Assembly (NCBI RefSeq): GCF_007989605.1
Contig: NZ_BJUL01000003.1
Coordinates: forward strand, 124,001-188,000
Direction: 5' to 3'
Length of the DNA stretch: 64,000 nucleotides
Source of the DNA: Vreelandella venusta
Lineage (GTDB): Bacteria > Pseudomonadota > Gammaproteobacteria > Pseudomonadales > Halomonadaceae
Below, one piece after another: positions 17,610-26,249 of the stretch (within the stretch, counting starts at the first letter, position 1; each line of letters starts with the position of its first letter). The notes under the pieces were generated by a model. The model did no database searches and was not told where the DNA came from. It saw only the letters and a program-made list of their open reading frames with translations. Position numbers and translations under genes: made by a program.

Positions 17610-18890
17610 TCAATTGCCGCGCACGGCGGTGAGGTCAGGCAACCAAGTAACGATGCCAGGGAACGCAACCAGCACCACCAGAACAACGATCAAGGCGGCG
17701 TAGTAAGGCAGCATGGCTTTTACCAGAGACTCCATAGACACTTTGCCGACGCCGCACCCAACGTACAGGCAGGTGCCAACCGGCGGTGTTAATAGCCCAA
17801 TACCTAAAATAAAGGCCATGAGAACGCCAAAATAAGCGGCATCGACGCCTACCGATGTCACGATCGGCGCAAGCATTGGTGCCATAATCACCATGGCTGG
17901 TGTTAGATCCATTACGAAGCCCACCAACAGCAGTAGCCCCGCCACAATCAGCAGCAGCAAAAACGGCTCCTGGGTAATCGCCTGTACTTGGCGCACTAAG
18001 GTTTGTGGCACCATGTTAATGGTTAAAAACCAAGCAATAACGGTGGCAAAAGCCAACAACATCATCACCATGCCAGTGAGCCTTGCGGTGCGAATTAACA
18101 TACCGCCTAACGCACTAAGCTTAAATTCACGGTAGACCAGCAGGGAAATAACCAACGAGTAGAGCAGCGCAGCAACGGCGGCTTCTGTGGCGGTAAACAC
18201 GCCGCCAATAATCCCGCCAATCACGATCACAGGCAATACCAGGGCTAGCCAGGCATCCTTAAACGCTTTCCACAACCGATCCCAGCGAAATTGGCGAACG
18301 CCGCCACCCTGCTTGCTCGCTAGAATAAAGGTGGTGACCATTAACGCGGCGCCAATTAACAGGCCAGGCACAATTCCTGCGATAAACAGACGACTGATCG
18401 ACGTCTCAGTAACAATGCCATATAAAATAAGCGGTATAGACGGTGGAATAATAATGCCGATCACCGACGACACGGTGTTTATCGCCGTGGCATTTGCGGC
18501 GGTGTAACCTTGCTGTTTCATCGAGGGGATCATCATTGCGCCAGTCGCTGCGGTATCCGCAACTGCCGAGCCGCTAATCCCGCCAAAAAACATCGAACCG
18601 GTAATCGCTACCTGACCAAGTCCGCCGCGCATAAAGCCCACTAACGCACCAGCAAGCTCCATCAAGCGTCGTGCAATACCCCCATTGCTCATCACTTCGC
18701 CGACGAGAATGAAGAAGGGGATCGCCAACAGCGGGAAGCTATTTACGCCACGAATTGACTGCTCAATCATAATCGATAGCGGGATATCAGACAGCACCGC
18801 CATGACTAAGGCTGCTACCCCTAGGCCAAACGCAATCGGCAAACCAATCACAATAGATGCCAATAATATGGCTAGAAAAATCCACAACAT
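17610..18890 (-). CDS. TRAP transporter large membrane subunit (DctM family), probable gluconate
   Basis: This 426-residue membrane protein has about twelve hydrophobic segments and belongs to the ion-transporter superfamily. GISGSAVADTAATGAMMIPSM and the C-terminal FILGIGLLTPPVGTCLYVGC are characteristic DctM motifs. It uses a sodium gradient to drive uptake of the substrate delivered by the DctP protein. It starts 2 bp from the small-subunit stop, with GGGGAG ahead of the ATG. Gluconate as substrate is inferred from the neighbouring gntK and gntR. Confidence 0.9.
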   Translation of the reverse strand: MLWIFLAILLASIVIGLPIAFGLGVAALVMAVLSDIPLSIMIEQSIRGVNSFPLLAIPFFILVGEVMSNGGIARRLMELAGALVGFMRGGLGQVAITGSMFFGGISGSAVADTAATGAMMIPSMKQQGYTAANATAINTVSSVIGIIIPPSIPLILYGIVTETSISRLFIAGIVPGLLIGAALMVTTFILASKQGGGVRQFRWDRLWKAFKDAWLALVLPVIVIGGIIGGVFTATEAAVAALLYSLVISLLVYREFKLSALGGMLIRTARLTGMVMMLLAFATVIAWFLTINMVPQTLVRQVQAITQEPFLLLLIVAGLLLLVGFVMDLTPAMVIMAPMLAPIVTSVGVDAAYFGVLMAFILGIGLLTPPVGTCLYVGCGVGKVSMESLVKAMLPYYAALIVVLVVLVAFPGIVTWLPDLTAVRGN

Positions 18891-18892
18891 GA

Positions 18893-19519
18893 TTAACGCT
18901 CCCCTGGTAAGTCAGCCGATTGGCGATGTGGTTGACGGATAACCCCCACGCTGACCCACATACGCCAGAGCGATACCGCCGCGATAAAAATGACGCACAA
19001 CACCAACGACAGGCTGACCAAACTTAGCGGTACCCCCATAATGGCAGAGCGTCCGCTTGAGCGGCTGAGCACTTGATAACCGCCCCATATCATCACGAGC
19101 ATCAGCCCACTAATAATCAGGTGTTGCAAGCAATAGAGCATGTGCGCAACACGTAACGGCAAACGCCTCACCAGCGCATCCACAGCAATATGTTCATAGC
19201 GTGCAAACGCCGCCGCGGCGCCGATAAAGACCAACCAAATAAATAGCATGCGCGCCAACTCATCGACCCAGGGCAGTGAGTGGTTGAACACAGAGCGGCC
19301 AACGACATTGCTGGAAACTGCGACAATCAGCGCCACCAAAATAGCGCCAATCAAATACTCCATAGCGAGTGTTAACCAGCGGAACAGCGCAGGCCCTTGA
19401 CGCGTCTCAGTATCAATCTCAAGCAGCTTGCGATTAGGGTCATTCAAGTAAACCGACGGATCTTCCAACGTTGCTGCTGAAGAAGTCACCGCGTTTGGGG
19501 GAGTAGAAGAGGATGTCAT
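18893..19519 (-). CDS. TRAP transporter small membrane subunit (DctQ family)
   Basis: The 208-residue protein has a long hydrophilic N-terminus (about 50 residues) and four predicted membrane helices, with the DctQ motifs SLPWVDELARMLFIWLVFIG and ARYEHIAVDALVRRLP. The ATG at 19519, preceded by GGAG, is preferred over an upstream TTG that would add eight residues. The N-terminal extension is longer than usual for the family; its role is unknown. It forms the membrane complex with the DctM subunit encoded 2 bp downstream. Confidence 0.88.
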   Translation of the reverse strand: MTSSSTPPNAVTSSAATLEDPSVYLNDPNRKLLEIDTETRQGPALFRWLTLAMEYLIGAILVALIVAVSSNVVGRSVFNHSLPWVDELARMLFIWLVFIGAAAAFARYEHIAVDALVRRLPLRVAHMLYCLQHLIISGLMLVMIWGGYQVLSRSSGRSAIMGVPLSLVSLSLVLCVIFIAAVSLWRMWVSVGVIRQPHRQSADLPGER

Positions 19520-19591
19520 AAAAACTCCGAGGGGCACTGACAAATCGGGCAGGCGTGTGGGCCTGCCCGAGGGTGCGCGATACGTAGCAGA

Positions 19592-20665
19592 TTAGTGGCT
19601 GCTGTCTTCCACGATTTGTTGGATTTCAGCAATCAGCTCCTCACCGATACGCGGCGCCCACTGTTCATAAACAGGCTGCACGGCGTCTTGGAAAGCAGCT
19701 AACTGCTCATCATTCAAGCGGGTAATTTGCATGCCGCGTGCTGTTAGCTGTTCACGCGACCAGTCGTCATACTCGGCAGAAAGTTGGATTTCGTACTCAG
19801 CCGACTGTCGGGCGGCTTCCTGCACCAGCGCTTGATACTCGGGTGCCATGCGGTTCCAGGTACGCTCGGAAAGCATCATGATAAATGGCGTATAAACGTG
19901 ACGCGTTTCGGTGCCGTAATCCTGCACTTCATTGAAGTTAGAGGTAAGGATAGTGCTCCAGGGGTTTTCCTGGCCGTCCACAACGCCTTGCTCAAGCGCC
20001 GAAAATAGCTCGCCGAAGGCCATGGGGGTTGGGTTGGCACCTAATGCTTCCCAAATTGCCAGGTGAACCGGGTTTTGCATGGTGCGTACGCTCAGGCCGC
20101 GAACGTCCAGGCCAGCCACATCTTCCGGTGATTCGACGGGGCGTGCACTGTTAGACAGCTGGCGGTAGCCATTTTCAGAGAACGTCAGCGCTTTTAAGCC
20201 TGTGCCCTCAAACGCATCCAGCATTCCCTGAGCTACGTCACTCTGCATAACAGCCACGGCGGCTTCTCGGCTCGGCAGTAGGAACGGCAAATCAAATGCT
20301 GACAGTGCCTCCACATACCCAGTCGTTGCCGAACTGGAAGGATAGGTCATATCCAAGGTGCCGGTTTGCAGCATTTCCATCATTTGGACATCGTCGCCCA
20401 GTTGGCTGTTGGGGAAAACATTGACCGTAATACGACCATCGGTACGCTGCTCAAGAATTTCACCGAAGTACTGGCTAGAAAGAAACTGCGGCGATGTTTC
20501 GGACAGACCGATGCCCATACGCAGGGTGTGACTTCCATGATCAGCCACTACGTCGCCTTCAATCGCGGGCGGATCAGAAAGTTCAGGGCCTTGAGCATGT
20601 GCCATGCCAAAAGTCAGAGTGGTCGCGCCGACCAGAGTAAGCGTGCTGCGCCAAATCGTTGTCAT
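19592..20665 (-). CDS. TRAP transporter solute-binding protein (DctP family), probable gluconate
   Basis: The 357-residue periplasmic receptor has a signal peptide (cleavage after AHA, about residue 24). Family motifs are present: RITVNVFPNSQLGDDVQMMEM, a region around AGLDVRGLSVRTMQNPVHL that includes the conserved substrate-carboxylate Arg, and FGELFSALEQGVVDGQENP. It is the first gene of the leftward operon and is preceded by a GntR-type palindrome 100 bp upstream of its start. This context, with gntK and gntR downstream, points to gluconate or a similar sugar acid as ligand. Confidence 0.9.
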   Translation of the reverse strand: MTTIWRSTLTLVGATTLTFGMAHAQGPELSDPPAIEGDVVADHGSHTLRMGIGLSETSPQFLSSQYFGEILEQRTDGRITVNVFPNSQLGDDVQMMEMLQTGTLDMTYPSSSATTGYVEALSAFDLPFLLPSREAAVAVMQSDVAQGMLDAFEGTGLKALTFSENGYRQLSNSARPVESPEDVAGLDVRGLSVRTMQNPVHLAIWEALGANPTPMAFGELFSALEQGVVDGQENPWSTILTSNFNEVQDYGTETRHVYTPFIMMLSERTWNRMAPEYQALVQEAARQSAEYEIQLSAEYDDWSREQLTARGMQITRLNDEQLAAFQDAVQPVYEQWAPRIGEELIAEIQQIVEDSSH

Positions 20666-20765
20666 GACGTTATCTCCAGAATAGTCGTTGTTGTTGATTG
20701 GCTATTTACCGAAAGGCAGTCGAATCGTATCGGGCACTAGGTTTGCAGTTTATGCTCCAACAAAT

Positions 20766-20779
20766 TGTTACCGGTAACA
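20766..20779. promoter_or_regulatory. GntR operator (perfect 14-bp palindrome)
   Basis: TGTTACCGGTAACA is a perfect palindrome that, as I recall, matches the GntR operator consensus of gammaproteobacteria. It lies 100 bp upstream of the dctP-type gene of the gluconate operon, a fitting place for repression by the GntR encoded at 15977-16981. It is also about 135 bp ahead of the divergent MarR-type gene, which may or may not be affected. Confidence 0.8.
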
Positions 20780-20914
20780 TTCGATAAACGAAGGCTAGCT
20801 ATCGCAGCACTCGGTGTCAAAACAAAACGTCCCACTTACGACCAACGTCTAGGGATAGCTACTCCCTTCCCCGCGCGCTACATTACGCGTTATGCACCCT
20901 GTCCTGGAGTCGAC

Positions 20915-21364
20915 ATGCCAGCGCTAGACCCTTGTAGCGAATTAGAGCTAGATCACCAGCTCTGCTTTGCGCTGTATTCAACATCACTGATGATGACCAA
21001 AGTTTATAAACCTCTGCTCAAAGAGCTGGGGCTCACTTACCCGCAATACCTTGCTATGCTGGTACTGTGGCAAGAAGACGGCCTAACAGTAGGTACTCTA
21101 AGCAAGCGCTTGCTTACCGATCCAGGCTCGTTAACACCACTGCTAAAGCGGCTTGAAAGTGATCAACTACTTATTCGGCAGCGTAGCCTGCAAGATGAAC
21201 GTGTCGTCGAGTTATTCCTGACCGATAAAGGCCGCTCGCTTCGTGAACAGGCGCGCCACATTCCCAGCTGTGTCGTCAACGCCAGCGAAACGTCGGTTGA
21301 AGCACTCAACCAACTGAAAGAGGATTTAGTCCAACTGCGCGAAAACCTACTTAAGGTCAAGTAA
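20915..21364 (+). CDS. ohrR: OhrR, MarR-family organic-peroxide sensor
   Basis: The 149-residue repressor has the winged helix of MarR proteins (LTVGTLSKRLLTDPGSLTPLLKRLESDQLL and the wing RQRSLQDERVVELFLTDKG). The conserved sensor Cys17 in HQLCFALYS is present, together with Cys7 nearby. Oxidation of this cysteine by organic hydroperoxide releases the repressor. The ATG at 20915 follows CTGGAG; longer frames upstream are not family-like. The ohr gene 185 bp downstream in the same direction is the expected target. Confidence 0.9.
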   Translation: MPALDPCSELELDHQLCFALYSTSLMMTKVYKPLLKELGLTYPQYLAMLVLWQEDGLTVGTLSKRLLTDPGSLTPLLKRLESDQLLIRQRSLQDERVVELFLTDKGRSLREQARHIPSCVVNASETSVEALNQLKEDLVQLRENLLKVK

Positions 21365-21388
21365 CCTGCTGAAGGCGGTGGCTGGGTA

Positions 21389-21410
21389 GTAAATTTCCCC
21401 ACCAATTTAC
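21389..21410. promoter_or_regulatory. Inverted repeat ahead of ohr, candidate OhrR operator
   Basis: GTAAATT and AATTTAC form perfect 7-bp arms separated by 8 bases, about 140 bp upstream of the ohr start. A+T-rich dyads of this sort are typical of OhrR/MarR operators. Direct proof is lacking and no full promoter could be placed around it. Confidence 0.45.
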
Positions 21411-21505
21411 TTGCGCACAAAATAAAGCTGCACTAAATTAATCTCCAAAGCACTCGTTTGATGCACAACAGCTAGGTTTATATCAGCCAGGTTCATAACA
21501 ACCCG

Positions 21506-21531
21506 GTCCACAACAATCGTCCACAACAATC
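21506..21531. repeat. 13-bp perfect tandem duplication in the ohr leader
   Basis: GTCCACAACAATC occurs twice without a gap, ending 18 bp before the ohr ATG. A degenerate third copy (AGGTTCATAACAAC) may precede it. It probably lies in the untranslated leader of ohr; function unknown. Confidence 0.7.
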
Positions 21532-21549
21532 AGGTCTAGGAAATAATCC

Positions 21550-21975
21550 ATGTCTATTGAAACTGTTGCTTACCGCGCACATGCTCACGCCACTGGCGGC
21601 CGCGAGGGCCATGCCAAATCTTCTGACGGTGCGCTTGATGTTAAGCTCAGCACACCCAAGGAACTAGGTGGCGCAGGCGGTGAAGGTACTAACCCCGAAC
21701 AGCTATTTGCGGCAGGCTACTCTGCTTGCTTTCTGGGCGCACTTAAGCACGTCGCCAGCCAGGAAAAAATTAAACTGTCCGACGACACTCAGATTGATGG
21801 CAGTGTGGGTATTGGCGCCATTCCTACCGGCTTCGGCATTGAAGTTGAGCTGAAAATTAGCTTGCCAGGTTTGGAAAAAGACGTTGCCCAAGCACTGGTC
21901 GACAAAGCCCATATTGTGTGCCCCTACTCCAACGCTACCCGCGGAAATATCGATGTCACACTGACGCTGGTTTAA
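21550..21975 (+). CDS. ohr: Organic hydroperoxide resistance protein Ohr
   Basis: The 141-residue thiol peroxidase reduces fatty-acid and other organic hydroperoxides using lipoylated partners. The active-site residues are all present: Cys60 ([11 protein letters not shown]), Cys124 ([11 protein letters not shown]), Arg18 in the [12 protein letters not shown] loop, and Glu50. The sequence is of the Ohr rather than OsmC subgroup. OhrR is encoded upstream. The last 4 bp overlap the convergent racemase gene. Confidence 0.95.
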   Translation: MSIETVAYRAHAHATGGREGHAKSSDGALDVKLSTPKELGGAGGEGTNPEQLFAAGYSACFLGALKHVASQEKIKLSDDTQIDGSVGIGAIPTGFGIEVELKISLPGLEKDVAQALVDKAHIVCPYSNATRGNIDVTLTLV

Positions 21976-22667
21976 TTACCTAGCGCCCAGGCCACCGCTT
22001 TGCTTGCGTGCAGGGCGGTGGTGTCATAAAGCGCTATCTGGGTGTGTTGCTGCTCAACCAACAGCGCTATCTCGGTACAGCCTAGAATGATCGCCTCGGC
22101 GCCCTGCTGGTGTAGCGACGTCATAATATCCAGATAACGCTCACGCGATGAAGCGTGGATATGGCCATGGCATAGCTCGTCGAAAATAACTTGGTGCACC
22201 TCGGCACGCTCTTGCTCATTAGGAATGACGACATCAATCCCAAAGCGCTCTTTTAAGCGCGCCTTGTAAAAGTCCTGCTCCATCGTGAAACGGGTGCCGA
22301 TCAACCCAACCCGAGTCACGCCATCACTCTGACATTTTTCCCCGGTAGCATCGGCGATGTGCAAAAAAGGAATCTGAATAGCGGCTTCAATCGCAGGTGC
22401 GACGTTGTGCATGGTATTGGTGGCCAGCAACAAACACTCTGCCCCAGCCGCTTCAATACGTTTGGCTGCACTGGCGAGTAACTGGCCTGCAGTTTGCCAA
22501 TCGCCCTGCTGCTGCAAGGTTTCTATTTCAGCAAAATCAACACTTATCATCACAATCTGCGCTGAGTGAAAACCGCCCAGCGCCTGATTAACCCCTTGGT
22601 TTAGCGCCTGATAATAGCTTTGTGTCGACTCCCAGCTCATACCGCCTAATACGCCAATAGTCCGCAT
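21972..22667 (-). CDS. Aspartate/glutamate racemase-family amino-acid racemase (YgeA-like)
   Basis: The 231-residue protein starts [15 protein letters not shown] as in the YgeA group. One catalytic position is Thr83 (LATNTMH) where classical aspartate racemases have Cys; the other, Cys197 (LGCTEI), is kept. E. coli YgeA has the same Thr83/Cys197 pair at the same numbers as I recall, and is reported to be a weak broad-specificity racemase. Substrates such as homoserine are therefore possible. The gene converges with ohr (4-bp overlap). Confidence 0.88.
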   Translation of the reverse strand: MRTIGVLGGMSWESTQSYYQALNQGVNQALGGFHSAQIVMISVDFAEIETLQQQGDWQTAGQLLASAAKRIEAAGAECLLLATNTMHNVAPAIEAAIQIPFLHIADATGEKCQSDGVTRVGLIGTRFTMEQDFYKARLKERFGIDVVIPNEQERAEVHQVIFDELCHGHIHASSRERYLDIMTSLHQQGAEAIILGCTEIALLVEQQHTQIALYDTTALHASKAVAWALGN

Positions 22668-22821
22668 AACATTTCTCCATGGTAAATAACTATTTATTAT
22701 CAGACTAACAACCCACTATCCTTGTACCCACGTTTTAAGGCCCCATAACGCCTTAGTAGCCGCAACATTTCGGGTGAGTCGCTGCACCGCCCTTTTTTAT
22801 TGTAGGAATAGCGAGGACATC

Positions 22822-23685
22822 ATGAGCGACAACACGACCTATACGCCACCGCGGGTTTGGAAATGGGAACCTGGTAACGGCGGAAAATTCGCTAACATCA
22901 ATCGCCCCGTTGCTGGTGCGACCCACGAGAAAGTACTACCCGTGGGTAAGCATCCGCTGCAGCTTTACTCTCTTGCAACCCCTAACGGTGTCAAAGTCAC
23001 TGTAATGCTTGAAGAACTGCTGGAGCAGGGTATTAAACAAGCAGAATACGATGCTCACCTGATACAAATTGGCGAAGGTGATCAGTTTGGCAGCGGCTTT
23101 GTTGAGGTAAATCCTAACTCTAAGATTCCAGCGCTAATGGATTACAGCACTACCCCGCCTCAGCGGGTCTTTGAGTCAGGTGCGATTCTGCTTTATTTAG
23201 CTGAGAAATTTGCTGCGTTCTTACCCAACGACCCGGCGAAGCGAACCGAGTGCCTATCCTGGTTATTTTGGCAAATGGGCAGTGCGCCCATGCTGGGTGG
23301 CGGTTTTGGTCACTTTTATGCTTACGCACCAGAAAAATACCAGTACCCGATTGATCGCTATACCATGGAAGTGAAACGTCAGTTGGATGTACTGGATCGC
23401 CACTTAGCAGAGAATCGCTTTATGGCGGGTGATGAGTACACCATCGCGGATATGGCGATTCACCCCTGGTATGGTGCGCTGGTAAAAAACCGCGTGTATG
23501 AAGCGGCTGAGTTTTTAGACGCCCATACCTATCAGAACGTCTTACGCTGGACCGATGAGATTGATGCACGTCCTGCCGTTCAACGTGGCCGAATGGTTAA
23601 CCGCACCTGGGGAGAACCTAGCGAGCAGCTCCACGAACGTCACGATGCCAGTGATTTTGATCACAAGACCGAAGATAAACGTTAA
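22822..23685 (+). CDS. yghU: Glutathione S-transferase-like disulfide-bond oxidoreductase YghU
   Basis: The 287-residue protein matches E. coli YghU along its length as I recall it: KFANINRPVAGATHEKVLPVG, QLYSLATPNGVKVTVMLEEL, GFVEVNPNSKIPALMD, then ERHDASDFDHKTEDKR at the end. These Nu-class GSTs bind two glutathione molecules and show disulfide reductase and peroxidase activity. The start at 22822 follows GAGGA; an earlier in-frame ATG (22774) gives an extra 16 unlikely residues. It fits with the neighbouring peroxide-defence genes, but no shared operon is seen. Confidence 0.93.
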   Translation: MSDNTTYTPPRVWKWEPGNGGKFANINRPVAGATHEKVLPVGKHPLQLYSLATPNGVKVTVMLEELLEQGIKQAEYDAHLIQIGEGDQFGSGFVEVNPNSKIPALMDYSTTPPQRVFESGAILLYLAEKFAAFLPNDPAKRTECLSWLFWQMGSAPMLGGGFGHFYAYAPEKYQYPIDRYTMEVKRQLDVLDRHLAENRFMAGDEYTIADMAIHPWYGALVKNRVYEAAEFLDAHTYQNVLRWTDEIDARPAVQRGRMVNRTWGEPSEQLHERHDASDFDHKTEDKR

Positions 23686-23810
23686 ACCCAGGACAACTGT
23701 GAACCGTTAAGGCGGCCGCATTGGCTAACGATCGCTAAGGATGGCGACTTACCATGCTTCACTACCGATTTTTAGTTCATTATTCATAGCGTGTCCGACA
23801 GAGGCAGTCC

Positions 23811-24041
23811 ATGTTTGATCCAAAATACGCCCAGCTGATATTTTCTTTCTTAATGGCACTGTTTATGTCGTGCATTATGTCGCTGGTGATTACGCTCTAC
23901 AATGTCGGCTTCATTGAAGGCATTGCCTTTGTTTGGTTGAAAGCATGGCTCTTTGCTTTTGCAGTTGCTCTACCGGTAATTAACCTAGTATCGCCTATTG
24001 TACGGCGATTGGTTAAGGTGCTTATTAAGCACCCACACTGA
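23811..24041 (+). CDS. Small DUF2798-type membrane protein
   Basis: The 76-residue protein has two hydrophobic helices (about 8-30 and 40-60) and the DUF2798 pattern: KYAQLIFSFLMALFMSCIMS, then WLKAWLFAFAVALPVINLVSPIVRRLV. These proteins are of unknown function. The gene stands alone between yghU and an opposite-strand gene. The 206 bp after it (24042-24248) show no gene or clear terminator. Confidence 0.8.
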   Translation: MFDPKYAQLIFSFLMALFMSCIMSLVITLYNVGFIEGIAFVWLKAWLFAFAVALPVINLVSPIVRRLVKVLIKHPH

Positions 24042-24248
24042 CTGTTTATACTAACCGTTCACACCAATCATCCAGACTCAGCACTACAGGGGCACCTTCA
24101 CTCACCAGCAAAGCGCTCAAAATAAAGCCTTGTGAACCCAGCTCTAGCAATCCTAGCGGAGGCAAGAACTGGCAGACACTAGGCTTTCATCTACCTAACG
24201 ATTGAGCCGCTGAGCGGCAAAAGCCTTTGAAAGCAGCACTTCTTCTAG

Positions 24249-24566
24249 TTACTGGACGCGAGAGTTATTCAGTGCGTAATTCCAAACACGATAGAAATAA
24301 AAAATATACCCAAGCCCAAGCGTCAAAACTGAGATAATCATCCACAAAACGATATGACCAATATTGCTAAAAATATTGATATCACAGACCATTTTACGTT
24401 CTACGCCTGTTGCTGTATCCACCACTGAAGTACGGTTAATCACAAAGCGTGAAAACGAGTAGGGGAAGAAAAACAGTGCAATCCCGAAAGTAATAATCGT
24501 TAGCACCACCCAAATCAGCAAGTGGCCAATAATATCTAGAATAGAGAGATTCGCCTTAATATTCAC
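24249..24566 (-). CDS. Uncharacterised membrane protein with internal duplication
   Basis: The 105-residue protein consists of two similar halves: IIGHLLIWVVLTIITFGIAL with FFFPYSFSRFVINRT, and NIGHIVLWMIISVLTLGLGY with IFYFYRVWNYALNNS. Each half has an N-terminal (N/I)IGH motif, a membrane helix and an aromatic segment ending in Asn. The linker (about 45-66) is polar and contains VDTATGVERKMVCD. It resembles families of small bacterial membrane proteins with repeated IGH...TLG motifs (perhaps DUF6693). No function can be assigned. Confidence 0.75.
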   Translation of the reverse strand: MNIKANLSILDIIGHLLIWVVLTIITFGIALFFFPYSFSRFVINRTSVVDTATGVERKMVCDINIFSNIGHIVLWMIISVLTLGLGYIFYFYRVWNYALNNSRVQ

Positions 24567-24719
24567 GGTGCGTCCTTAAGTGTTAAGAAACAAACTGCCG
24601 CAGACTACCACCCACTTGTGTAAGCGTGAATGACAAATTGCCGCCATGGCTATAAATTTATAATTTTTAATCGTTTAGCAAAAAGCCGCTAACACCGTTC
24701 AGGTTTGAATGCGCGCGCC

Positions 24720-25040
24720 TTAGGAGCGCTCACCCCACCACTCTGCATACGAGCTATTGTGAGGGGCAAGACCACTTTCATCGGGGGTGCCGTCTTGCCA
24801 CCATACCGGGCCGCGCTCCCCCAGCAGCTCCTTGGCAGATTGCACCGCCTCGCGTGCTTGGCGCAGCGCTAGTTCATCGTTAAGTTGTTGAGCACTGCGC
24901 ACCGCTCGGCGGGCTTTCATCAGTGCCTTTATATGGGTTCGTTTTTCGTCATCGCTCAAGCGTGGGTCGGTACAGCGCCATAGCTGGTTTTTTGCTACAA
25001 AATAGCGGCCATCTGGCGTATGTGGATACTTATTGGCCAT
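24720..25040 (-). CDS. Conserved hypothetical protein (basic helical, about 106 residues)
   Basis: The protein has an N-terminal DGRYFVAKNQLWRCTDPRLSDDEK module, a long basic helix (about 33-70, rich in Ala, Arg and Gln) and a C-terminal LGERGPVWWQDGTPDESG motif. I recognise this layout from short conserved hypothetical proteins of proteobacteria, but know no function. No signal peptide or membrane helix is visible. It ends close to the lipid A deacylase gene in the same direction (25 bp between its start and the end of that gene), but is upstream of it. Confidence 0.72.
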   Translation of the reverse strand: MANKYPHTPDGRYFVAKNQLWRCTDPRLSDDEKRTHIKALMKARRAVRSAQQLNDELALRQAREAVQSAKELLGERGPVWWQDGTPDESGLAPHNSSYAEWWGERS

Positions 25041-25065
25041 ACCGCCCCCTTCGCATGTAGTGTTA

Positions 25066-26055
25066 CTAAAAGCGTTTCGTTAACGTAACCGCCCCGAATT
25101 TGTCCTGCTCATCTTGTCCATCAAACTCACGGGTACGCTGAACAGCAGCATATGTTATTTGCCAGTCTTCCCAGGCCATAGCAAGCCCAGCAGAGGCTTC
25201 TGCTACCCACTCTTCGCGGTCAACAGAGTGGCTATCTCTGAATGTATTACCATCAAGTGTTAGGTTCTGCGCCATGTAATAGCCTTCTACATTCGCAAAC
25301 AGATACCACTGCCAGCCACGATGACCACTCATTAGATGACGACTACCCGGGTTGGGTGTCAGCGTAGGAATGCCTTCGGCATCGTCCCCCCAACGTACGC
25401 TATAGCCTGCACTGGCATAGGTATACAAGTTGCCTAGCGCTGCGCCTAAGCTGGGGCCGTGGGAGAGTTGTTTACCTGCAAACGGTAGGTCATTCCACCA
25501 TTGGCGACGAACGGTTGCATTCACTAACGCCTCATCGCCCAACTGATTTTTCCAGCCTCGGGGGCGGTCGCTATCGGTGACACGGTGTACTTCGCGCTGA
25601 ATACTGTCAGCAAGGGAGGATGGCCCCACGAGTCCGATATCGAGATGTAAATCGGTCGCTTGCGTCCAGTGCCCCATTGCCACGTCTTCATAGAGCGATA
25701 GCCCACCGTAGACAAGACCTGCGTAGGGGCGATCATCGTCGATCAACGCACGGCGCTCGATATTGTTCGGCGTATAAATCTGGTGAACCAAACGATAAGA
25801 CGCCCTGTCCGCCTGGCCAATAAGGCTATCGGGCAGTGCTGTCGCAAGGCGCTGTAGCCAACTTGTTTCTTGCGGCGTGAAGGTCCAGTTAAGCTCGAAA
25901 CCACTGGTAAAGTGGCCGTCATCGCTGCTGGCAAAACCATCGTTTTCAAATTTGGCCGACAGAGAACTGTCGCTAGCCACGCCCAAGGAGGGCATTAGGC
26001 TTAACGGTAACATAAGCAGCAGCGCCTTCCTGCCTAGAGGAGAGGTATTATTCAT
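25066..26055 (-). CDS. LpxR-like lipid A deacylase (DUF2219), outer-membrane beta-barrel
   Basis: The 329-residue protein has a signal peptide (about 1-27, SLGVAS) and family motifs in order: FENDGFASSDDGHFTSGFEL near the mature N-terminus, then DDRPYAGLVYGGLSL, and amphipathic strands ending in KFGAVTLTKRF with the C-terminal Phe typical of outer-membrane barrels. LpxR removes the 3'-acyloxyacyl chain of lipid A in Salmonella. The family's catalytic Asn/Asp/His residues are probably in the FENDGF segment and downstream, but I have not mapped each. AAGGA precedes the ATG. Confidence 0.83.
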   Translation of the reverse strand: MNNTSPLGRKALLLMLPLSLMPSLGVASDSSLSAKFENDGFASSDDGHFTSGFELNWTFTPQETSWLQRLATALPDSLIGQADRASYRLVHQIYTPNNIERRALIDDDRPYAGLVYGGLSLYEDVAMGHWTQATDLHLDIGLVGPSSLADSIQREVHRVTDSDRPRGWKNQLGDEALVNATVRRQWWNDLPFAGKQLSHGPSLGAALGNLYTYASAGYSVRWGDDAEGIPTLTPNPGSRHLMSGHRGWQWYLFANVEGYYMAQNLTLDGNTFRDSHSVDREEWVAEASAGLAMAWEDWQITYAAVQRTREFDGQDEQDKFGAVTLTKRF

Positions 26056-26134
26056 GGCTCAATCCTTGAGTGTTGGGGAAAGCAAGAGCAACCAATTATT
26101 AACAAACATGAATGATTGTATGTAATCGCACGAA

Positions 26135-26164
26135 TAGATAGCAAGCGTACTTTCTTGCTATCTA
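26135..26164. repeat. 11-bp inverted repeat upstream of the lipid A deacylase gene
   Basis: TAGATAGCAAG and CTTGCTATCTA are perfect arms around an 8-base loop, 80 bp ahead of the deacylase start and 86 bp after yaeQ. There is no T run on either side, so it may be a weak terminator of yaeQ or an operator for the deacylase gene. The choice is open. Confidence 0.55.
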
Positions 26165-26249
26165 CCCTGCTAACTCAATGCCTGTCACAACATCCTGTCG
26201 TGAAAAGCGCCGCCATTTCATATATGGCCACTAGCTAGTTTTGAACTCT

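Noticed and set aside
24651-24662. TATAAATTTATA palindrome as a promoter
   Set aside because: A+T-rich dyad without a -35 partner at proper spacing on either strand.
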